From CAYMRL01 sp964398985 (lineage in GTDB: Bacteria; Deinococcota; Deinococci; Deinococcales; Trueperaceae), in assembly GCA_964398985.1 (NCBI GenBank), contig CAYNOS010000047.1, positions 1 to 16,716 on the forward strand: a stretch of DNA of 16,716 nucleotides. Direction: 5' to 3'. The notes beneath the pieces are model-generated. The model was not told where the DNA came from. It was given only the letters and a program-made list of their open reading frames with translations, and made no database searches. Made by a program: the position numbers and the translations under genes. Positions 1 to 6,409 of the stretch are shown piece by piece (the stretch's first letter is position 1; the number at the start of each line of letters is the position of its first letter).

Positions 1-173
1 TCCTGAGCGCCAACCCCGCCATCGTCGACACCATCCGCAACGAGGTGTACGCCAAACTCGCGTCCGACTCCAAGAAGACCGCGGCGCCCGCCAGGCCTGG
101 GGCGGCATCCGGAGCCTTGTTGAGTGAAGACGACCTCGATGCCGATGACGATGACGTCGCCCTGGAGGCGTGA
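1..173 (+). CDS. recA: C-terminal fragment, probable RecA recombinase
   Basis: Partial gene entering from the left edge; the reading frame starts at base 3 and ends at TGA 171-173, giving 56 visible residues. The visible start (Leu-Ser-Ala-Asn-Pro, then Ile-Arg and Val-Tyr-Ala-Lys-Leu) fits the end of the RecA C-terminal domain, where an Asn-Pro is followed by a helix with the pattern I-(R/E)-x-x-V. A low-complexity Ala/Pro/Lys linker follows, and then a strongly acidic tail (EDDLDADDDD), also typical of RecA, where the tail tunes DNA binding. RecA would catalyse homologous strand exchange and SOS repressor cleavage in the cytoplasm. The catalytic core lies outside the window, so the assignment rests on a short, weakly conserved segment; another protein with an acidic tail is possible. 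It converges on the next gene with a gap of only 21 bases. Confidence 0.45.
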   Translation, partial: LSANPAIVDTIRNEVYAKLASDSKKTAAPARPGAASGALLSEDDLDADDDDVALEA

Positions 174-194
174 GCCGAGGGTCCCGACCGCAGG

Positions 195-965
195 TCAGCT
201 GAGCGTCTTGGTGCTGGCGGGCACGGTGCCGTCGGCGTAGAGGGACGCGGCCAGCTCCTCCAGAGCGGTCAGTGCGTAGCGCTGGGGCCAAGGCCCGTAA
301 GAAATGCGGGCCACACCAAGCTGCTGATACTCGGCCGCGCTCAAGTTGGCCGGCGACCCAAGAACACTGAGCTTCCCGCGCCCCAGGCCGTCCACCAGCA
401 TCGCGGTCGCTTCGCGGTCGAGCTTGCCCGGCACGAACACCAGGCTGGCACCTGCCTCCAGAAAGGCGCGGCCACGCTCGATCGCATCGCTCAGACTCTC
501 GGCGAGAGGTCGGTCGCCGCCTCTGATCACGGCGTCGGTGCGCGCGTTGAGCTGGAACGCCACGCCTTCGGACTGCGCCGCGGCCACCACTGCCTCGACC
601 GCCGCCACCGACTCGCGCAGCGGCTTCAGGCGGTCCTCGATGTTGGCGCCCACCACGCCGACCTGCATGGCGCGCCTGACGGTCTCGCCGGCATCTCCGA
701 AGCCTGCGTCGAGGTCCGCGGTCACCGGCAGGTCGGTCGCGTTGACGATGCGCTCGAGCGCCGCCAGCGCCAGGTCCAGCGGGATCTCGCCGTCGCGGTA
801 ACCGTGCGAGGCCGCGATCGAGTGGCCCGCCGTGGCTATCGCCCGCGACTGTGGCAACGCCGCCACGACCTTGGTGCTGGTCGGGTCCCAGACATTGACG
901 ACCCGTAGGATCTCGGGGGCTTCGTGGAGCTGCTTGAGTCTCAGTGCCTTGTCTTGAGTCGACAT
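195..965 (-). CDS. Isocitrate lyase/PEP mutase superfamily protein
   Basis: A 256-residue TIM-barrel enzyme of the ICL/PEP mutase superfamily, which cleaves or forms C-C or P-C bonds next to a carboxylate with Mg2+. Visible signatures are the metal-binding stretch TADLDAGFGD (residues 82-91, with D84 and D86), the N-I-E-D motif (108-111) and N-A-R-T-D (140-144). Length fits the small stand-alone members (about 250-290). The loop after the first strands (about 48-60, SIAASHGYRDGE) has no K-(K/R)-C-G-H, the catalytic Cys motif of isocitrate and 2-methylisocitrate lyases, and the protein has no Cys at all. A lyase of that type is therefore unlikely; an oxaloacetate-decarboxylase-like or phosphonate-related activity, or an unknown one, is more plausible. 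No signal peptide, so cytoplasmic. ATG at 963-965 has no clear Shine-Dalgarno but has a TANNNT box 6 bases upstream, suggesting leaderless expression. Divergent from korA. Confidence 0.85.
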   Translation of the reverse strand: MSTQDKALRLKQLHEAPEILRVVNVWDPTSTKVVAALPQSRAIATAGHSIAASHGYRDGEIPLDLALAALERIVNATDLPVTADLDAGFGDAGETVRRAMQVGVVGANIEDRLKPLRESVAAVEAVVAAAQSEGVAFQLNARTDAVIRGGDRPLAESLSDAIERGRAFLEAGASLVFVPGKLDREATAMLVDGLGRGKLSVLGSPANLSAAEYQQLGVARISYGPWPQRYALTALEELAASLYADGTVPASTKTLS

Positions 966-971
966 GCCGAA

Positions 972-977
972 ACCATA
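972..977 (-). promoter_or_regulatory. Candidate -10 box (TATGGT) for leaderless ICL/PEPM gene
   Basis: On the minus strand TATGGT lies 6 bases before the ATG at 965, matching the TANNNT -10 pattern. The spacing implies transcription starting at or next to the start codon. No clear -35 was seen, and a hexamer this short can occur by chance. Confidence 0.35.
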
Positions 978-1047
978 AGCGCGTGAAGCCGCAGCGGACG
1001 TTCTCCGGATGGAGTACCCGGAAGCAAGGCGGGGTGCCGAATGGCGT

Positions 1048-1053
1048 TACGAT
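1048..1053 (+). promoter_or_regulatory. Candidate -10 box (TACGAT) for the korAB operon
   Basis: TACGAT fits TANNNT and would start transcription near 1060, giving a leader of about 48 bases that holds a 16-base palindrome and the korA ribosome binding site. No good -35 is present at 17-18 bases spacing. It supports a korA start downstream at 1108 and not at an earlier in-frame ATG (1009). Confidence 0.35.
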
Positions 1054-1067
1054 GACGCGCAACCACG

Positions 1068-1083
1068 GGGTGAGGCCTCACCC
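1068..1083 (+). promoter_or_regulatory. Perfect 16-base palindrome, possible operator of korAB
   Basis: GGGTGAGG is followed immediately by its exact reverse complement CCTCACCC. It lies just downstream of the proposed transcription start and 7 bases before the Shine-Dalgarno, where a bound repressor dimer would block the promoter or early elongation. With no loop it is a poor RNA hairpin, which favours a protein-binding DNA site. The binding protein is unknown and is not encoded next to it. Confidence 0.45.
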
Positions 1084-1090
1084 ATTCGTT

Positions 1091-1097
1091 GGAGGTG
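1091..1097 (+). promoter_or_regulatory. Ribosome binding site deciding the korA start
   Basis: GGAGGTG, a near-perfect Shine-Dalgarno, sits 10 bases before ATG 1108-1110. It selects this ATG over an in-frame ATG 99 bases upstream that precedes the proposed promoter. Confidence 0.75.
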
Positions 1098-1107
1098 CGA
1101 CAACCGC

Positions 1108-2937
1108 ATGGGCGTCACCGTTCCGCTGGATCGTCCCGCAACACGAGGCGGCGTAGGTCAGGTCGTCAACGACTTCTCGATCGCCGTCGCGACCGCCAAC
1201 GGCACCGGCAGCCAGACCGCCAACCTGACGCTGTTGCGCTCGTTCTTCAAGCTCGGCATCCCCGTGCACGGGAAGAACATCTTCCCGTCGAACATCCAGG
1301 GGCTGCCGACCTGGTACCACATTCGGGTCAGCCACGAAGGCTACATCGCCCGCCGGCCTCCGGAGCTGTTGGTCGCGTTCAACCCGCAGACCATGCACGA
1401 GGACGTCGCGCAGCTGCCAAGCGGCGGCGTGTGCATCTACAACGCCGATCTGCGCCTGACGCCGGACCGCGGCGATCTCTCTTACTACCCGGTTCCGGTC
1501 AAGCAGCTACTGGCCGGTTTCGAGATCAAGGGGAAGATCAAGGAGTACGTCGCCAACATGACGTACGTCGGCGTCGTTTCCTACCTGCTCGGGGTGCCGC
1601 TGGAGGTCGCCCACGAGGCACTGAGCCATCAGTTCGGCGGCCGTCAGAAGCTCGTGGACAGCAACTACCCGGTGGTCGAAGCCGCCTTCCGGTGGGCGGC
1701 CGAGAACCTCGAGAAGGTCGACGGCTACCGCGTCCAGCCGCTCGACCTCACGACCGGCCTGATCACGATGACCGGCAACGAGGCTGGAGCCCTTGGCTCG
1801 ATCTTCGGCGGCGTCAGCGTGGCCGCCTGGTACCCGATCACCCCTTCGACCAGCTTCATCGACGCGCTCAGGGACCGCCTCCCCGGGTTGCGCAACGATC
1901 CCGAGGGCCGGCCCACCTACAGCGTGGTCCAGGCCGAGGACGAGCTCGCGGCCATCGGCATGGTGGTCGGCGCCAGCTGGGCGGGTGCGCGCGCCGTGAC
2001 CGCGACCAGCGGTCCGGGGCTGTCGTTGATGGCGGAGTTCCTGGGGCTCGCGTACTTCGCCGAGGTGCCGGCCGTCGTCTGGGACATCCAGCGGGTTGGA
2101 CCCAGCACCGGGCTGCCCACCCGCACCAGCCAGGGCGACGTGACTTTCGCCTACCAGGTCGGACACGGGGACACCAAGCACGTCGTGCTGTTCCCGTCCT
2201 CCATCGAGGAGTGCTTCGAGTTCGGGTACCTCGCGCACGACCTCGCCGACCAACTCCAGACGCCTGTGCTGGTCCTCTCGGATCTCGACCTCGGCATGAA
2301 CAACTGGATGGGCAAGCCGTTCCAGTACCCTCCCGAGCCGCTCAAGCGCGGCAAGGTGCTATCGGCGGAGCAGGTCAGCGAGCTCGGCTTCCAGCGCTAC
2401 AAGGACGTCGACGGCGACGGGATCACCTACCGCACGTTGCCCGGCAACCCGAACCCCGCGGCGGCCTGGTTCGGTCGCGGCACCGGACATGACGAGAACG
2501 CCCGCTACAGCGAGCGCTCCGAGCACTGGGCGCCGAACATGGAGCGGCTGGCGCGCAAGTTCGCGACCGCCCGGACGCTGGTACCGGCTCCCGAGGTCGA
2601 CCTCGTGCCCGGCGCCGACGTGGGCGTCCTCTTCTACGGCACGACGCGCTATGCGATCGAGGAGGCGCGTGACCGTCTCGCGGCCGCCGGCCTCGAGTTC
2701 AGCACCATGCGGGTGCGGGCCCTGCCGATCTCCGATGCCGTGGCAGGCTTCGTCGCGGCTCACCAGAAGGTCGTCGTCATCGAGCTCAACCGCGACGGGC
2801 AGCTGACCGCCATCCTCCGCGACGAGCTGCCGGAGCACGCCGCGCGACTAGTGACCATCGGCAACGTCGACGGCATGCCGCTCACCGCACAATGGGTCGA
2901 AGGGGTGCTGACGCCGCACCTCGAGAGGAAGGCCTGA
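1108..2937 (+). CDS. korA: 2-oxoacid:ferredoxin oxidoreductase, fused gamma-alpha subunit
   Basis: A 609-residue KorA-type subunit. With KorB it oxidatively decarboxylates a 2-oxoacid (2-oxoglutarate or pyruvate; substrate not readable from sequence) to the acyl-CoA and reduces ferredoxin in the cytoplasm. Residues about 20-205 are the gamma domain, with GTGSQTANLTLLRSFF (32-47) and GKNIFPSNIQGLPTWY (55-70). From about 220 comes the pyrimidine-binding alpha domain, with GNEAGALG (223-230) and YPITPST (242-248), followed by a third domain to the end (about 480-605). The gamma-alpha fusion and length match the two-subunit KorAB enzymes such as that of Mycobacterium tuberculosis. The start is set by a GGAGGTG ribosome binding site; a start at 1009 would add 33 residues unlike the family. 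First gene of a tight run: korB begins 4 bases after its stop. Confidence 0.93.
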   Translation: MGVTVPLDRPATRGGVGQVVNDFSIAVATANGTGSQTANLTLLRSFFKLGIPVHGKNIFPSNIQGLPTWYHIRVSHEGYIARRPPELLVAFNPQTMHEDVAQLPSGGVCIYNADLRLTPDRGDLSYYPVPVKQLLAGFEIKGKIKEYVANMTYVGVVSYLLGVPLEVAHEALSHQFGGRQKLVDSNYPVVEAAFRWAAENLEKVDGYRVQPLDLTTGLITMTGNEAGALGSIFGGVSVAAWYPITPSTSFIDALRDRLPGLRNDPEGRPTYSVVQAEDELAAIGMVVGASWAGARAVTATSGPGLSLMAEFLGLAYFAEVPAVVWDIQRVGPSTGLPTRTSQGDVTFAYQVGHGDTKHVVLFPSSIEECFEFGYLAHDLADQLQTPVLVLSDLDLGMNNWMGKPFQYPPEPLKRGKVLSAEQVSELGFQRYKDVDGDGITYRTLPGNPNPAAAWFGRGTGHDENARYSERSEHWAPNMERLARKFATARTLVPAPEVDLVPGADVGVLFYGTTRYAIEEARDRLAAAGLEFSTMRVRALPISDAVAGFVAAHQKVVVIELNRDGQLTAILRDELPEHAARLVTIGNVDGMPLTAQWVEGVLTPHLERKA

Positions 2938-2941
2938 GAGC

Positions 2942-3979
2942 ATGGACGCACCCGCCTCCTTGAAGCTGAACGCCGTCGGCCTCGCCAAGGCCGACTACGG
3001 CGGCAACCCCTCGACGCTCTGCAAGGGCTGTGGCCACAACTCGATCGCGGCGCAGATCGTGCAGATCGCGTTCGAGCTGAACCTGCGGCCCCACGAGATC
3101 ATCAAGCTTTCCGGCATCGGCTGCTCGAGCAAGTCGCCGGCCTACTTCCTGGGCATGTCGCACGGCTTCAACAGCCTTCACGGCCGCATGCCATCGCTGG
3201 GCACCGGAGCGCTGCAGGCCAACCACACGCTGCGCGCCATCGGTGTCTCGGGCGACGGCGACACCGGCTCGATCGGGCTCGGTCAGTTCAAGCACCTCGT
3301 GCGCCGCAACGTGAGGATGGTCTACGTCATCGAGAACAACGGTGTCTACGGCCTTACCAAGGGGCAGTTCTCCGCCACCGCCGACTACGGCCAACACCTC
3401 AAGTACGCCGGCGTCAACCTGTTGCCGCCCATCGACCTGTGCATGGAAGCGGTGGTGGCCGGCGCCGGTTTCGTCGCGCGCTCGTTCGCAGGTGACGCCA
3501 AGCAGGTCCGCGAGTTGCTCAAGGCCGCGCTCAGCTACCGCGGTCTGGCGGTTCTCGATATCGTCAGCCCCTGCGTGGCGTTCAACGACGAGCCCGATTC
3601 GCGGCGTTCGTACGCCTACGGACGTGAACATCAAAGGGCCCTTCAGGAACTCGGCTACGTGCCCGAGGAAGAGGAGATCGTGATCGACTCCTTGGCAGAA
3701 GGCGAGTTGCGCATCGTCGAGTTGCACGACGGCTCGAAGCTCACCCTGCGCCGCCTGGAAGCCGACTACGACGCGTCCGACCGCACCCAGGCGATGATCA
3801 GGCTGCAGCGCGCGGAAGATGAGGGCGAGCTGCTTACCGGCCTGATCTACTACGACGACAGCCGGCCGTCGCTTGCCGAGCTGAGCGGCTTCGGTTCCGT
3901 CCCTCTCTCCGAGCTTTCGGACGACAGCTTGAGGCCCAGCCAAGCCGCGCTCGGCCACCTGATGAGCGAGTACGCCTGA
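2942..3979 (+). CDS. korB: 2-oxoacid:ferredoxin oxidoreductase, beta (TPP-binding) subunit
   Basis: A 345-residue partner of KorA that carries thiamine diphosphate and a [4Fe-4S] cluster. The TPP/Mg motif is G-D-G-D (104-107) through E-N-N (131-133), as in the family GDGD...NN pattern. C27 and C30 (L-C-K-G-C-G-H), C61 (G-I-G-C-S-S-K) and C211 (S-P-C-V) are placed like the four cluster ligands of KorB/PorB proteins. No separate ferredoxin domain is fused. Beyond about residue 240 a Glu-rich, less conserved tail follows. The ATG lies 4 bases after the korA stop, with GAGAGGAAGG upstream (2922-2931) inside the end of korA, so the subunits are surely co-expressed. The stop codon overlaps the proposed CTG start of the glycosyltransferase gene. 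Confidence 0.94.
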   Translation: MDAPASLKLNAVGLAKADYGGNPSTLCKGCGHNSIAAQIVQIAFELNLRPHEIIKLSGIGCSSKSPAYFLGMSHGFNSLHGRMPSLGTGALQANHTLRAIGVSGDGDTGSIGLGQFKHLVRRNVRMVYVIENNGVYGLTKGQFSATADYGQHLKYAGVNLLPPIDLCMEAVVAGAGFVARSFAGDAKQVRELLKAALSYRGLAVLDIVSPCVAFNDEPDSRRSYAYGREHQRALQELGYVPEEEEIVIDSLAEGELRIVELHDGSKLTLRRLEADYDASDRTQAMIRLQRAEDEGELLTGLIYYDDSRPSLAELSGFGSVPLSELSDDSLRPSQAALGHLMSEYA

Positions 3980-5196
3980 ACAGCGAAGCCGCCGCAGCCG
4001 TCGAACGCGACCGCCCGCTGCGGATCGCGCTGATCTCCGAGACGTTCCTGCCGAAGGTCGACGGAGTCGTCACGCGTCTACTGGCCACGCTCGAGAGCCT
4101 GGCCGAGCTGGGGCACGAGGTCCTGGTGTTCGCGCCGCCGCGCTCACCCGAGCGCGTCAGCGGCTTTCGGGTCGTCCCGGCCCTCGGCATGCCCTTCCCC
4201 TGGTACCCGGAGCTGACCTTCGCGGTGCCGAGCCTGCGCCTGGGCCGCGAGCTCAAGCGCTTCGCGCCCGACGTGGTGCATGTCGTCAACCCGGTCTTCT
4301 TCGGCGCCTACGGGGCGGGTCTCGCGCGCCGACTCGACCTGCCGTTGCTCGCGAGCTTTCACACCGATCCGAAGGTTGTGGAGGACCTGTCGCTGGGTTG
4401 GTTCAAGCGGCCGCTCGAGGTGATCGACCGCGAGGTCCACAACCTCGCGCACGTCAACCTCTGCACCAGCCCGCAGATGGTCGAGCTCGCCGAGGCGCTG
4501 GGCATCAGGCGCGTCAGGCTGTGGCAGAAGGCGGTCGACTCCGAGCGCTTCAATCCTCGGCACGCCAGCACAGCCATGCGCGCGAGGCTCACGGGCGGGC
4601 ACCCCGAGATGCCGCTGGTCGTTCACGCCGGGCGCATCTCGTTCGAGAAGCGCATGGACGTGCTGGCCGAGGCCGCCACTAGCCTCGCCGACAGGGCGCG
4701 CTTCGCGGTCGTCGGCGACGGTCCCGCTCTCGGCTGGCTCAGGGAGCGGTTGGCGGGGCAGCCGGTCGAGTTCACTGGCTTCTTGACGGGGGACGAGTTG
4801 TCCGCGGCGTATGCCAGCGGTGACGTCTTCGCGTTCCCTTCCGACAGCGAGACGCTGGGCTTCGCCGCCATCGAGGCGATGGCGGCAGGTGTCCCGGTGG
4901 TCGCGGCCGCAGCCGGCGGCATCCCGCACATCGTCGCCGACGGCGTCAACGGTGTCCTGGTACCACCCGGCGATGCGGTTGCCTTGACCGCGGCACTAGA
5001 CAGGCTGCTCGGCGATCCGGCGGAGCGCCGCCGGTTGGCGGACGCAGGCCGCCGCGAGGCCGAGCGCTGGTCATGGGGCGCCGCGACCGAAGATTTGGTG
5101 GAACGCTACCGGCAGGCCCGCCGGGTCCACGCTCGTGAGCGGCGTGAGCGTGGGACCGCGGCTGCGCTGCTCGCGGAGCCGGCTGTTCGCGGCTGA
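3976..5196 (+). CDS. GT4-family glycosyltransferase (SQD2/MgtA-like), probable CTG start
   Basis: A GT-B glycosyltransferase that would move a sugar from a nucleotide donor to a lipid or similar acceptor at the inner membrane face. Numbered from CTG 3976 (406 residues): the N-terminal Rossmann strand RIALISETFLPKVDGV (16-31), SFHTDP (128-133), RLWQKAVDSERFNPR (181-195), HAGRISFEK (217-225, donor phosphate residues R220 and K225), and YASGDVFAFPSDSETLGF (279-296) with the E-x7-E pair E292/E300. From memory, residues about 180-296 closely resemble plant SQD2 sulfoquinovosyltransferase, but MgtA-type mannosyltransferases share the pattern, so donor and acceptor are unknown. The first conventional in-frame start is GTG 4126, which would remove the essential first strand. 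No ATG, GTG or TTG lies between it and the stop at 3820-3822; CTG 3976 overlaps the korB TGA as CTGA. The N-terminal extent is very likely, the exact start less so. Confidence 0.85.
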   Translation: MNSEAAAAVERDRPLRIALISETFLPKVDGVVTRLLATLESLAELGHEVLVFAPPRSPERVSGFRVVPALGMPFPWYPELTFAVPSLRLGRELKRFAPDVVHVVNPVFFGAYGAGLARRLDLPLLASFHTDPKVVEDLSLGWFKRPLEVIDREVHNLAHVNLCTSPQMVELAEALGIRRVRLWQKAVDSERFNPRHASTAMRARLTGGHPEMPLVVHAGRISFEKRMDVLAEAATSLADRARFAVVGDGPALGWLRERLAGQPVEFTGFLTGDELSAAYASGDVFAFPSDSETLGFAAIEAMAAGVPVVAAAAGGIPHIVADGVNGVLVPPGDAVALTAALDRLLGDPAERRRLADAGRREAERWSWGAATEDLVERYRQARRVHARERRERGTAAALLAEPAVRG

Positions 5197-5199
5197 GCG

Positions 5200-6381
5200 A
5201 TGCTGCTGGCCTTCTACGTTCCGACGGCGATCTTCGCGTTCTGCGACGGGCTGCTGATCCCGACACTGCCCTTGTTCGCCGCCGCCTTCGACGATTCGCT
5301 GGCCGTCGTCGGCTTGATCCTGGCGGGCGAGGCGCTTGGGCTGCTCCTCTTCGACCTGCCGGCAGGCCGCCTCTTGCGCTTCGTGACTCCCAAGACCGCG
5401 ATCCTGATCGGTGGCGGCCTGGTGGGCGGCAGCCTGCTGCTGACGCCGTTGGCGCCGAGCGTGGCAGGGCTGCTGGCGCTCCGGATGGTGACCGGCGCCG
5501 GCATGGCGCTGTTCGGGGTGTCGCGTCACGCCTACCTGGCCTCCGCTTCGCGTGACGGCAGACGCGGCTTGATGATCAGCGCCTACGGCGGCGTCAACCG
5601 CCTCGGGTTGTTCGTGGGTCCGGTCGTCGGCGGGTTGCTCGCCTCGCTGCTCGGGCTCAGCGCTCCGTTCCTGGTGGCCGGGGCGCTGGGGCTGGTCGCG
5701 CTGTGGATGATGGTGACGCTGCTGCCCGCGGTCGAGGTGAACGTGCGCGAGGGGCGCCGTGGCGCAGAGGTGTCTGCGGCTCTCAGAGACAGCCGCCGCG
5801 ACCTGCTGGTGGCGGGAACCGGCCAACTCCTGGGTCAGGCCGTGCGAGCCGGCCGCAAGGTGCTGATCCCGCTGATCGGCGCCCAGATACTGGGGCTCGA
5901 CGTCGCGGCCGTCGGAGTCATCGTCGGCGCTGCCGGTTTCGCCGACATGGCGATGGCGTATCCGGCCGGCTGGCTGATGGACAGGTTCGGGCGCAAGCAC
6001 GCGATCATCCCGTGCTTCGCGGTCCAAGCTGTCGGTCTGGCGCTGCTGCCGCTGGCCGGCGGCTTCTATGGCCTGTTGGCCGTGGGGGTGCTCATCGGGG
6101 TCGGCAACGGCCTCGGGTCCGGCAACATGATGACCTTGGGGGCCGACCTCGCGCCCCGGGCCGCCGTCGGTGAGTTCCTCGGGCTCTGGCGGTTGATAGG
6201 TGACATCGGCTGGTCCGGTGGCCCCTTGGTCGTGGGCGCGGTGGCGCAGGCGCTGGGGCTGGGGGCGTCGTCGCTCGCGATCGCCGGCGTCGGCGCCCTG
6301 GCGGTGGCTTGGTTCGCATGGCTGGTTCCGGAGACGCGCGGCCGCGCGGCGGGCGGCTCCGACGTCGCGGCCGCCGGCTAG
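5200..6381 (+). CDS. Major facilitator superfamily transporter
   Basis: A 393-residue, very hydrophobic protein with about 12 predicted membrane segments in two halves joined by a charged cytoplasmic loop (about 178-202, NVREGRRGAEVSAALRDSRR). The second half carries a clear MFS motif A, G-W-L-M-D-R-F-G-R-K (257-266), between its second and third helices; the equivalent in the first half is degenerate (GRLLRF, 56-61). This places it among drug-efflux-like MFS carriers, but the substrate cannot be read. The ATG is 3 bases after the glycosyltransferase stop, so it is the last gene of the korAB run. An export role for a product of the neighbouring glycosyltransferase is possible but only inference. 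The C-terminal tail is short and Ala/Gly-rich. Confidence 0.9.
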   Translation: MLLAFYVPTAIFAFCDGLLIPTLPLFAAAFDDSLAVVGLILAGEALGLLLFDLPAGRLLRFVTPKTAILIGGGLVGGSLLLTPLAPSVAGLLALRMVTGAGMALFGVSRHAYLASASRDGRRGLMISAYGGVNRLGLFVGPVVGGLLASLLGLSAPFLVAGALGLVALWMMVTLLPAVEVNVREGRRGAEVSAALRDSRRDLLVAGTGQLLGQAVRAGRKVLIPLIGAQILGLDVAAVGVIVGAAGFADMAMAYPAGWLMDRFGRKHAIIPCFAVQAVGLALLPLAGGFYGLLAVGVLIGVGNGLGSGNMMTLGADLAPRAAVGEFLGLWRLIGDIGWSGGPLVVGAVAQALGLGASSLAIAGVGALAVAWFAWLVPETRGRAAGGSDVAAAG

Positions 6382-6392
6382 CCGCGTATCGT

Positions 6393-6398
6393 TATGAT
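6393..6398 (+). promoter_or_regulatory. Candidate -10 box (TATGAT) for the GGDEF-EAL gene
   Basis: TATGAT, five of six bases of the TATAAT consensus, ends 11 bases before ATG 6410. Transcription would start about 5 bases before the gene, so translation would be leaderless or nearly so, in line with the absence of a Shine-Dalgarno. No -35 was recognised. Confidence 0.45.
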
Positions 6399-6409
6399 GC
6401 GCTCCAAGC

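Noticed and set aside
6366..6386. CGCGGC/GCCGCG hairpin around the MFS stop codon
   Set aside because: A 6-bp pure G+C stem with a 9-base loop and no T-run is expected by chance in DNA this GC-rich.
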